Below are positions 11,451 to 24,200 of a stretch of 44,882 bases of DNA, piece after piece. The stretch covers positions 1,056,607 through 1,101,488 of the forward strand of contig RHPI01001737.1 of the NCBI GenBank assembly GCA_009103225.1, written 5' to 3'. The stretch is from Chlorokybus atmophyticus (lineage: Eukaryota; Streptophyta; Chlorokybophyceae; Chlorokybales; Chlorokybaceae). A program made the position numbers and the translations under genes. Under the pieces are notes generated by a model. It saw only the letters and a list, made by a program, of their open reading frames with translations, ran no database searches and was not told the DNA's origin. Positions within the stretch are counted from its first letter, which is position 1. Every line of letters starts with the position of its first letter.

Positions 11451-12456
11451 TTATGTACGCAATTGCAGAACCCTCGTGCTTGAGGTCGGCGTGTGGTGCG
11501 CAGCGGTGGTGGCAGGTAGCCCTATAGGCTCAGACACTGTGCTAACTGCCACTATCGTATCATTGCTGTCACTAATTGCCACCACCATCGACACTTTTAA
11601 GTTTGACCCAACAACCATATTGCCTGGTGTTGCCATTGTTGGCTGTGTGTCTTTGGCCTTGTTTGCTGCCCACTGCGGACAATAAGGTTTGATGCAGCCC
11701 GCCTTGTGACAATAATAGCAAGATGGGGTGTCAGGTTTGACTACCCCTTTGCCTGCGAGTTGATACCTCCTCGGTTGCTGCGCGTGAGTTACCACTGTTG
11801 CCACATGCACCTTCTGTTCAGCCATCTGCTTCATTATGGCATCCATTTTTTTTGCAACCCTGCCATAGCGGATGACTCCTTTGCTTGGTCTTTACCAACT
11901 TGTGCGGCCTGCAGGATGCCCTCAAAGTACACCGCATCGCTAATGGCCTGCTCCAAATCCTCAGGCCTTCTATTCGTGATCTTCTCTCGCAAGTCTGGCC
12001 TCAAGCCTGTATGAAGCGCGTCTCTTTCCAAGGCTAAAAGAATTCTCCACCCAAGCGGTCCACGAGCTTCTTCAGGTGGTCAGCATACGTGCACACGCTC
12101 TCGGTGAGCCCTTGCATTTTCACATGCAACTTATTCATGTAGATGCTTGGGTCCCCAACATCAAAGCGCTCTCTCATCGCAACTTGTAATGCGTCCCATG
12201 TGCTGACTTGCCAAGTCATGTACCAAGTCTGTGCCTCATCCCTCAGATGCGTGGCAGCCAACTTGTACGTGACCTCATCATCCCAGTTATAGACTTTGGC
12301 CATCTCCACATGCTTCAACCATGCTATAGCATCCTCATTTAGCCGACCATGAGAGGTGGTAAGTTTTGGCGATGGCAGCACCACTCTTGCTGTGTTTTCC
12401 CCCTCCATTGTGTTCTTTTGCTGCTTTCTTCCTTGTTGCCGGTCCCACCCCCTCAC
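11451..12456 (-). pseudogene. Gag region of gypsy element 1
   Basis: The capsid-like part shows AIAWLKHVEMAKVYNWDDEV and DEAQTWYMTWQVSTWDAL, typical of retrotransposon Gag. It continues in a second frame with ALHTGLRPDLREKITNR. The third frame carries a nucleocapsid knuckle, CYYCHKAGCIKPYC. The spacing is CX2CX4-X-X4C, but the canonical His is Cys. Two frameshifts separate the pieces, the second at a homopolymer T run at about 11848, a position prone to sequencing or replication slippage. Confidence 0.75.
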
Positions 12457-12496
12457 TCAAACTCAGCTAAGGGTTATCATGCCGCTCTGATCTGGT

Positions 12497-13190
12497 GAGC
12501 TGGCGGTCTACAATTTATGTTGTTTGCTTTTTTGGTTTATGGCTAGCCCAAAGAAATTGATTAGAATAATTGTAGAGCATTGCTGGCAGAGCCTGCAAAT
12601 ACCCCCTTTACCTCAGTGTGAGGCAAGTAATTTCATCAAATTAACTCCCCCCACACATTGATTTGCTTGTTTTTCAAAGTTGTTGGCATATTTTCTGTTT
12701 TTGCAATAATTTCCTCCAAGTCCTTGGTCTCTCAAGGGTGAGTAGGCCGGAGAATAGCATCACTTTGCTAATTTCCCTTTGCCGTCACGCCACTTGCCGC
12801 CGCTGCCGCGCCGTCTGCTCGCAAGCAAAACGATCGTGAAACGCGCAAATCTTAATCGTGTAATGGTATCTAAATTAAGGTTTCTCTTCCTTTAGTTTAA
12901 AACTGAACGGGCCAGTTCCCGCACAATTCCAAAACGTGATTGCAATGTCAATTGTAGCTTCCAACATGCGTTTTGTGCAAATTGCAGCCCACCAAAATGT
13001 TCGTTGGAATGCAACGCAGCAACCGCTGAAAAATGTTGTTTGCAATCCGTTGAAAAGCGCTGCAAAATGTCCGTGAGATTCCATTGCCGCCGCCGAGTCT
13101 TAGCCAGTTGCATAGTGAAACCGTCTGCTACCGGCTTAATTTGTCACGAATTGGGATAAATTGTGACAGACCTAACTCATGGTAGTGTCT
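12497..13190. other. upstream flank or LTR candidate of gypsy element 1
   Basis: Lies on the 5' side of element 1, next to the putative primer binding site, so a 5' LTR is expected here. I could not find a second copy on the 3' side (5255-7180). No coding frame is convincing. Confidence 0.3.
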
Positions 13191-13194
13191 TTTA

Positions 13195-13290
13195 CTACGA
13201 TAGCCTAGTGGTCGGGCCCCAATTGTTATAATGGTATTGGAGCTTGACTTCTCAGGTTCAATTCCCGTAGGGGACTGAGGCAGATCCAAG
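13195..13290 (+). other. tRNA-like Pol III promoter, probable SINE head
   Basis: TAGCCTAGTGG at 13201-13211 matches the internal A box (TRGYNNARNNG). GTTCAATTC at about 13256-13264 matches the B box (GWTCRANNC), starting 55 bases after the A box. That spacing suits a tRNA with a long variable region or a tRNA-derived SINE. The flanking acceptor and T-stem bases do not pair well, and an A-rich stretch (CAAAAACAAAAAC) follows, so a SINE fits better than a functional tRNA gene. Confidence 0.45.
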
Positions 13291-13558
13291 GCAAAAACAA
13301 AAACTTATGGGGCGGCTTGCCCTAGGCTGGGCGCGGGATCACGACTTGCGAGGCCCTGTGTCTTGCATGACCAGCAGCAGCTGCCACTGCAGTTAGGCGT
13401 TCGTGTACCTGATGTACCTACGGCGGCTTGCCCAAGATGTACCGCACATGGCGCAGGACACACGTCCCTACCCCACGCCGCCTTCCTTGGGGCCGCTTAC
13501 GCCTTCGCTGGCAACAGCGCAGCTGCGCGTTGCGCCCCACGCTGCTCCGCCAAGTTGC

Positions 13559-13564
13559 TATAAA
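13559..13564 (+). promoter_or_regulatory. TATA box candidate
   Basis: TATAAA lies 128 bases upstream of the ATG of the secreted VWD/Root_cap-like gene and is the only clear TATA motif on this strand in its near-upstream region. The start of transcription was not determined. Confidence 0.4.
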
Positions 13565-13691
13565 CAGACAGTACTTGCATCAGTACCCGTGACATATGCT
13601 CACATGGCCGTGAGAGAGAAAGCGAGAAAGAGCTAGCAGTCCAGGCATTGTGTGTATCTGTGAGGTGGGCAGATAGTTTAGCAGTATCAGC

Positions 13692-15879
<2,188 letters not shown>

Positions 15880-15912
15880 CATGCGCATGTGTGTGTGCCT
15901 CCTTGCAACTAA

Positions 15913-15952
15913 GTATGTATGTATGTATGTATGTATGTATGTATGTATGTAT
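15913..15952. repeat. (GTAT)n microsatellite
   Basis: About ten perfect copies of GTAT, starting 34 bases after the stop codon of the secreted protein gene and so probably in its 3' UTR or flank. Confidence 0.9.
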
Positions 15953-17374
15953 CACTCGTTTGCAGTCCTGTTGTGACGTCGATTGGGCTGGACTAAGTGA
16001 CAACAGCAAATGAGGCGCATGCTAGTATGCCAGTATGCGTTGGGTTGGAGTATGCAATCTCACCGTCAAACAGTCTTTGTATTCCAGGAATAGGGCACCT
16101 GCGACAGGTACACGTACGTAAGGGTCGTAGCCTTGGCCTGCAGTGTTGTCGGTTTAGGAGGATATGCAAGACAGTGCGCGTAAGATAGCGCCAATGACAA
16201 CATGGTGGTGTATCATCATTATCAGTTCTGGATGTTGTGCTGTCACGTACGCTGCTGCTGCCAAGTGCTTGTTTGCAAGAAGAAGCCTGTAGGATTCTAT
16301 GCGAGCAGTTTCCTCGTGTGTGTACACTGTGATGGCATGCTGGTGTGACCATGTTGTGGTGTGCATGCGCGAGCACACTTTCATCATCAACACACGCCTG
16401 TATCCATGACGATGCTTCATCAGACAAACGCGTCACTGTGAAGTTTGTGGACAACCATGTAGTCTATCAGGTAAACTGTCAGTGTCAACCAACGACAAGC
16501 CTGCCTAATTGTGCTTTGATGTTGCCCATAGCACTACAGTTTTCTGGCTGGATTCAGACGTTGCAATATCAGTTGCATGCAGCTTGAAAACAGTTACAAA
16601 GTGTTGACACAAGAACGTCTTAAAATGTCAGTCTCAGTGTCAGACATTAACGACTTAAACGCATGCTCTTCGCTAGCTCTCCTACCGTTAGCAGTGGTGC
16701 TAACTTTCAGTCGTAACGAACTGAAACTGCACTGCGTGCATGTTGAGGCTTACAATGACACTTTGGTTGTTGAGCAATTCCATGAATTTTAATTCACAGG
16801 CATTTTCTTATACACATATCTATTATCAAATTGCTACTAATCAGCGCTGACTAAAAGATTGTATCACTACACAAGCCTGCCGCATTGCCCAATACACGAG
16901 TAAAGCAGCTTGGCTCGTCTGAAGAATGCCGAAGTATACCAAACTCCCACGCTTCTGCAGTCAGACACAGCCATATACACAGATAGAACAACATGCACAC
17001 ATAACACACATGTACTCACCATCTGCGCGCGCGTGCGTGCGTGCGTATGCATGTGCGCGTGCGCCTGCGCCTGCGCATGTGTGTGTGCCTTCTCTTGCAT
17101 TGATAACGATGTTGCAGCAGCATAGCGGTGCCTTGCAGCACTCACGATCAGAACCTTGCAACGAAAACCGGGATGCTCAAAGCCGCAAGCAAACCACGCA
17201 TGCATGTGTATACTGCTGCTCCGCTCATGCGCTCACCTGCTTTGCAGCGCGTTCGGCCCGTTGTTTGCCATGTAACTGTCGTGAAACCCATCGCCATAGC
17301 ATAGTAGCGATGTAATCTCCGCCTGAAATGCGACCTTGTCATTATCGAGACCAAACGCCTACCCTCTGACATGG
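15953..17374. other. no supported gene
   Basis: Intergenic DNA between the secreted protein gene and gypsy element 2. A short exon-like string (KRVTVKFVDNHVVYQ) at about 16425-16470 precedes a good donor (CAG then GTAAAC), but no partner exon was found. CA/GC-rich dinucleotide stretches occur around 17030-17090. Confidence 0.45.
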
Positions 17375-17378
17375 ACCT

Positions 17379-18043
17379 TGTCGTGCCTTCCCGCATCGTG
17401 ACTCGAACTCATCGTAAACCTCCTTGCCATGCATGTACGCATGCTATTATACACCATGAGACCATGTCATGCTGCCTCATGCACCATCTCTCAAGAACCT
17501 CTTCCCAAAGGTGTTGCTTGCACTCCAGTAGGCCAACTTGCATCCAACCAAACTAGGAAACAGGCTAGCAAAGCCTTATATACCACCGTTGAGCTCAAGC
17601 CCAACCAACTCTCCAACTACCCTAACTGTCAATCTGCACCAGCATAGTAACAGTCATGGTGGCGTTGATAAGTAACGGTAAACAGTTAGGAAAGGCTTAT
17701 CCAAGCTCATCCTCTTCAAGTACACTTCAAGACGCATCTTTTAACGCCAACCCATGGCCAAACCGCCACTCCAACTGTAAGTTACGGCTTCTCAAAGTCA
17801 CAACTCCGAAACAGCTGTGCGAGATACCATAGTGACCCAAATATGCTGTCAGCTCCGTATCTGACTGTAGATACGCCTCGAACACACCTCCCTCACGTCC
17901 ATGAGGACCCAAACATGAGTTCCCAATGAAAACCCAACACATAAACCCTGTAAAATGGCTATGAGAGCCAAAATCCCAAGGTCCATCCATGTCGCCAGCC
18001 CCGAGGGCATCATGCACATGACACTACATGCTCGCGCATGACA
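17379..18043 (-). repeat. complete terminal repeat (B+A) of gypsy element 2
   Basis: 665 bp, with TG...CA ends. On the minus strand a TATA box (GGTATATAAGG, around 17573-17581) lies about 460 bases from its 5' end, so transcription would start near 17545. The A/B break at 17492-17493 falls roughly 50 bases downstream of that start. The B part matches 25633-26184 with four substitutions by eye. Confidence 0.85.
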
Positions 18044-18045
18044 GC

Positions 18046-18160
18046 TGTCGTGCCTTCCCGCATCGTGACTCGAACTCATCGTAAACCTCCTTGCCATGCA
18101 TGTACGCATGCTATTATACACCATGAGACCATGTCATGCTGCCTCATGCACCATCTCTCA
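18046..18160 (-). repeat. partial terminal repeat A' of gypsy element 2
   Basis: A 115-bp copy of 17379-17493, apparently identical. It is separated from the complete repeat only by GC, giving a junction ...GCATGACA-GC-TGTCGTGC... It ends abruptly at CATCTCTCA. It lies 97 bases from the polyprotein stop codon. Confidence 0.85.
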
Positions 18161-18257
18161 TCACATGAAGTTGACACACGCATGAAAGATGCGTGTCACC
18201 ACCCCCTGCAGCTGAGCGCCAACGCCCTCGTGCGCCTTCAGCTGACTCACACGCTAC

Positions 18258-21200
18258 TCAAGTCCTCGTACACGCTGGACAATACCATGTCCCATCAGGG
18301 ATCTCCTCAACTGGTGGACGAAGGCACTCCATGTGCCAACCGGCAACACACCCGTCGCACAGCAGCATGGTGTCCCAGCCTTCCGCTCGGCCACACCGCT
18401 CACAACGGTGGCCCACATCTGGTATTGCCAGAGCCGGATCCACACTGTCATCCACGTTTGGCAGATGGCAAGGAGCGCAGCTCTTCATGTGCTCCTTAGT
18501 GGTCCTGGCATCAGCTCCCTCTAACAACAACACACCGTTGTTGAGAAGCTTCTTCACACGAAGGATGGTGCGGCTCGCACTCGTATCCAACGTGTCCTTG
18601 GTCTTTCTCTGCAGGTAGACAAAGTCTCCGGGCTGAAACTTCTGCAGTCTTGGCTTGTAGAAGCCACTCCTCACCCTGGCATAGCGCAGCGTGTCGCGGT
18701 GTTGTGCCACTTGCAAGTTGCCAAGTGCAATCGGCATCACACACCGGAACAGCTCCGCACGCTTTGCCATCTCCTTCTCCCACACATTGGGATCCTCCAA
18801 GTCAAGCTCCTGCTCAACCTGTCTCCGGATTGATGTTGGCAATATGGGCTCTCTCCCATACAACAAAAAATAGGGGCTGTATGAGCTCAACGCAGCCTGC
18901 CGCGTCATGCGATAGCCCATTGCCAACCATGGCAACGCCAAGTCCCAGTCTCTCTTGTTGTGGTTGAGACAGTACTTGCGAAGCCCTTTCTTCACCACCT
19001 GTACCATTCGCTCAGCAAGCCCATCGGCTTGAGGATGGTCACGAGAAGTCCTTCGATGGTCGATAAAGGCTTGCGCCAACAAGTCATCGAACTGGCCACG
19101 AAACTCGGTGCCTTGGTCAGTGAGAACCTCAGCACAAGCACCGAATCTGCTAAGGACTTGATCAAGGAAAGCCTCAGCCACAAGCTTGCTCTCCTTCGAT
19201 GGCAGCGCCACGACCTCGACCCACTTGGAGAAGTGCTCTATCATCACGAGCACGTAGCGGTTGCCTCTCTTGCTGACTGGTAGATCTCCGGCCAGGTCTA
19301 GGCTCCACCGATAGAAAAGTCCTTGAATAGGTAGAGGGTGCAGCTGTGGGTGCTTGGCATTGAAGCTTGCCTTCACTCTGTCGCACTCCACACAGCTTGC
19401 AACAACTTCCGCCACGGTAGACTTCATGCCAGCCCACCAATATGCTGATTGCACGAGCCCAAGTGTCCTCTTGACACCAAAGTGGCCCATCCTCTCATGA
19501 AGCAGCTCCACAAGCGGCTTCCTCTCATGTGGTTGAGGCACAATCCTCACACCTCCATCCGGCATCAAGCGCACAAGGTGGTTTCCCTCCCATCGATAGC
19601 GTTGCGCGCGTTGCCACACGCGATCTCGCGTCGCCGTGCTGCAACCAGCTTGGAACAGCCCGGTTTTGAGGTGAGCAAGCACTTGCTCATCCCTCCAAAT
19701 GTCCTTTGAAGCCTCGGCTTCCTCCCATTCAATGTCATTGATCGTTGGGGCTGGTGCAGCCTCCAAAGGCGGCATTACACCATTGTTGTCGCTCTCTCCA
19801 GCTGCGTTTGCGCGCATGGATGCGCATGCTTCCACCGAACCCGCCAACACCAGCAAAGAAGCCACACGGTAGGCCAAAAACCCAGCCACGGGCATACCAT
19901 AGTCATGCCTCGCCTCACTCTCATCCAACAATGAAGGGTTTGGGTTCCTACTCAGCCCATCCGCGTCCATGTTGTCAACACCAGCTCGGTGCTCAATCTC
20001 AAACTCATACTCTTGCAGTATGAGCGCCCACCTGGCATGCTTCCCCGTGAGCTTGTCATTGGTCATCAACCACTTCAAGGGCTGGTGGTCGGTGATGAGT
20101 GTGAAGGGACGGCCATAGAGGAACGGTCTGAAGTGAACTATGGCCCAAACTACTGCCAAACACTCCCCCTCATATGAGCTGTAGTTTGCCTCAGCGTTAT
20201 TGTTGCTTCGGCTGCCATACGCGACCACATACTCCTTCCCATCATCATCCTTTTGACACAACACGGCCCCAATGCCCAAACGGCTCCAATCCGTGTGCAG
20301 AATGAAGGGACGGTTGTAGTCCGCCCGTCTCAACACCGGCGCGGTGCACAGCTTCTCCTTGAGAAGCTCAAAGGCACGTTGGCACTCCTCCGACCAGCAC
20401 CAGGCCTTGTCCTTCTTCAACAACTCATTTAAGGGCTTAGCAATCTTGCTATACCCCTCCACGAACCTCCGATAGTAGTTCGCCAAGCCGAGGAACGCTC
20501 GAAGCCGGCTAATGTCCGTCGGTGCGGGCACTTGCACCAAGGCATCCACCTTTGCTTGCTGCACACGGACGCCATCCGGCACTATCTCATGGCCGAGATA
20601 CGGGATGCGATCAGCTCCAAACAAGCACTTCTCCGGGTGACACCTCATGCCGCTCTCGCGCACGCGCTCGAACACGCGCTCCAAGTGCACGAGATGCTCC
20701 TCCATCGTGTGGCTAAACACCAAGATGTCATCTATGTAGCACCTTGCGAAGGGTAGACCACGAAGCACACGGTCCATCACACGCTGAAACTTCACAGGCG
20801 CATTCTTCAAGCCGAATGGCATGACCTTCCATTGGTAGAGCTGGTCCACTCCCCAAAACGCTGTCTTGCCACAATCCTCGGGCTTGATGGCGATCTGGTT
20901 GAAGCCCTGCCTCAAGTCCACGATGGAGAACACCTTTGCATCACCGATGTCATCAAAGATAGCCTCAGGGATAGGCATAGGGTACCGATCAGCCTTGGTC
21001 TTCTCATTGAGAGGCCGATAGTCACCACACATCCTTCTCGAGGTCCAGTTTCCTTGTGCATCTTTCTTCAACGGCAACACCGTCGCCGCCGCGAAGTCCG
21101 AGGTTGACTCCTCAATGAGTCCGGCCTCCAACAAGTCAGCACACTTTTCTGCCACAAACTCCTTCTCCACCTTGCTCAGCCGATACTGCCGACGAAAGAT

Positions 21201-24200
21201 GGGCTCTGGAGAGGTCAACTCAATGTCCATTGTGTAGAAGTTGCAAACTCCCAACTCCTTGGTAGAGTAGGCGAAGCAGTCACGCTTGCGCGCCAGCAAC
21301 GCCTCGAGCCACTCACGCTCATGTGGTGTCACATGCTCGCCTATACACCACTCCATGGTCTGGTCGGTGGCCTTCTCCTGCTTCAAGGCACCATCTACAG
21401 CCGCTTTCTTGCCACTTGCAGCTGTCACAGGCGAAAAAGACACCCCCTTACTCTCCTCATCATGTACACCATGCTCCCACCCCCTCGACAGAGGCGCAGG
21501 CTCCCGACGTGCTTGCTGTCGCATCGGCATGATGCTTGCTACTAACTCCTGTGCCGCCAAGCAGACAACCATCAGCCACACCATGCTGTTCTGGTCCATG
21601 GCTTGTCCTAGCAGCACACGGCGCTGTTGTTCACTTAATCCCGGCGCCGCTGTCGCACCGGACAAGAACCCCATCGCACGCTCGCGCTCACCAGCTGTTG
21701 GCTCTTCCAACCTGCTGTTCTGTGAGTCCCACACCAGCCCTGGCCCTCCCTTGCGGAATGCATAAGAGCCTGGGTATGTCACCAATGTCGGCAGCGCCGC
21801 CATGTCGTGCCCGACCTGGTTCACCATTTCTTGAGGCGGCCGATCAGCCTTGCTGACCTGTTGTGCTGTGCGCCCATGCTCCAGCACCTGGTTGACTGTC
21901 AAACCTTGCGGTCTAGAGTACTCTTGCTGCACCGTGCGAAGCAACTCAACCGGCGCGAGGTTTGTCCACTTCACACGCAGCCGATGCGCGCGCGAACCAT
22001 GCCGTGCCGCATCCATGACCAGCTCATGGCCTAGCACATGTCTCACCAGCTGATAGTCTTCTCGCACGCGCTTGCGCTTGTCATCTTCAGCTGGTACATT
22101 CTCGACGATGTACGCCATGGGCTGCTCTTGTCCTTGCTGAATCCTGTTGATGATGCGCACTAACTCCCAAAACAATGACGAGCGCGCATCCATCAATCCT
22201 TTGCCATGACCAGCCCGTGAATGCCCTTGGCATTCCCACCCGGCTACAAGCAAATGCACATGGCCGATAGCTGCAAGTTGATGTGGCCCTATCAAGCAAA
22301 TGTCTTGCGACCATGTGCTTTGAAAGCCCTTCACCGCATCCTCATGTAGCAGATCTGGATACTTCTTCAACAACATCCTCACATGATGTTGTGCACCTTG
22401 TTGCGCCGTTGGTGAAGGGTCCACATAGATATAGCGCCGCACCTTGATGCCGGCGTTCAACGCGGCCGCAAGCCCACTTGCAATGCCACCGAACAGCTCC
22501 ACCATCACAACACCCTCCTCGGGGACCTTCCACTCGACAGTGTTGTAGTTGATAGGCGGATGAACAGCTCTCACACCCTCGGGCAGCAATGGCGGCTCCA
22601 ATGCCATCACATCCTTCATCCACGCTTGGCTAACCTTGTCTTGAGCCTCTTGTTGCCGCTGAGCACGATGTTGTGAAGCCAACTCCAGCTCTTGTGACTG
22701 AGTTTGCGCCATATAGACCAGCTCCGGAGGTCTCCCCTCCTCCATGTGTGCGAGGACACTCTCCCCCTCCTCCACATGGTCATAGTACATGTCGGTGCTG
22801 TCACCAAGCCATCCCTTGACTGAACGGCGACTCAAGCACGCCCACACAGCAGATGCAGAGGTTGGAGACCTCTCAAGACCCCCTTGTGTGATGCTCAACG
22901 GAAAATAGGCCTTCTCCCCTCCACCCACACGCCAACGCGGCCGAAAGAACCCTTGTTCGATCCAATTGTCAACGCCGCCGCCGACGGGGAACAAGAAGTC
23001 TTGTCCGAGCAGCACATCGTACCCCTTCGCATCCGTGATGAGGCATCGAACCTTGAAGGACGTGGTAGCACCTCCCACCGCAGTCAAGCATATATCCACC
23101 GGCTGCACCGTTATGCTGCACACGGCCTCTACGGTCCCCGCCGAGGTATTGATCATGACCGGGCATGGCTCCCACTCCTTGGGGCTGAGTCCCATCCCCT
23201 TGACAGCTCTAGCACCCAAAATGACAGGTTGTGCACCTGTATCCACCAAGACAACATCTGGCACGAAGCCGTCTAGGCTGATGTGCCCCCCACGGTTGTC
23301 CACCATCGCCACATTCGGCGATATCTTCTCTCTCAAGGCCGGCCGAGTGGCGGGAAGCATTGCCAACATCCCTCCTACACTCCCCACACCTTCCTCCAGC
23401 TTGTCTTCAAGCTGAGTGAGAGAACTCGACGCCGACGCGGACCCCTCGGGCGCCGCCAGCTCCGCGCGCGCAACCATACGGCCTGCTTGCGCCACCATAT
23501 CTTCATGAGACTTGCTCATATGGTCATGAGACTTTGTCGAGGCAGTCCTAGTGGTGTCTAGAGCACTTTGCAACAGCTCCACCACGTGTTCCTTGCTGAC
23601 TCCAAGGTCCTTCAAGCAAACAAGCGGCTGCCCGACCAGCTCCGCCGCAACGCTCTCCAACGGCGCCGTCAACTCCAAGTTTTCTTCATTGGCTTGAGTT
23701 GCGGGCTGTTGGGAAAGCATCTTGGCACCCTCGAGAAGCTTTACACACATCTGTAGCAGCTCCCCCACTCTCTTGTGCTCACCACCGCCACCGACGCCGA
23801 CATCATGTCGCGCCGTTGCCGTAGCAGTCGGCTGCACTTTCGCACCCTCCGAGCGCGAACTCTCTTGCTCCAACGGGGTTGTTGGCAGCAACTTAAATGA
23901 CATAGGCATGCGTGCAGCTGGTGCCCGCATCCTATCATGATCCACACCCTCCTCGCGGACGGGCGCGGCCTCCTCCTCAACCATCCTAGTCGGGGGAGCT
24001 GGTGCAGCGTTTCGGCGTGCCGACGCTCTCGTCGTCGCAACCGCTGCCACCTTAGTGCCTCCGGAGAGCGCACTATACGCGAGGTAACCTCCGGAGCTGC
24101 TTGGCTTATCCTCCGCTCCTCTCTCGGGCCATTTCCCTCGCTCGAGCATGCTCTTCAACGATGCATACTCCGATTGCATTGCCGCCAATGCCTTTGTCAC

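Larger units (their letters stand above)
7183..12491 (-). mobile_element. Ty3/gypsy retrotransposon 1, degenerate
   Basis: Minus-strand order is Gag, zinc knuckle, protease, reverse transcriptase, RNase H, integrase, the order that defines Ty3/gypsy. Frames change repeatedly: near 12034, at an eight-T run at about 11848, near 10800, near 10480, and there is a stop near 9657. The element is therefore not coding-competent as read. A possible primer binding site lies just outside Gag. At 12484-12491 the minus strand reads ATCAGAGC, eight bases of the initiator-Met-tRNA-type site, but the expected preceding TGGT is not kept. I found no matching pair of LTRs, so the outer limits are not fixed. Unlike element 2 it has neither a methyltransferase nor a PHD domain. 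Confidence 0.85.

Noticed and set aside
5255-13190. LTR pair for gypsy element 1
   Set aside because: No repeated segment could be matched by eye between the two flanks; a self-alignment is needed.
13195-13290. A functional tRNA gene
   Set aside because: A and B boxes match but the acceptor and T stems pair poorly and no anticodon arm is convincing; kept as SINE-like.
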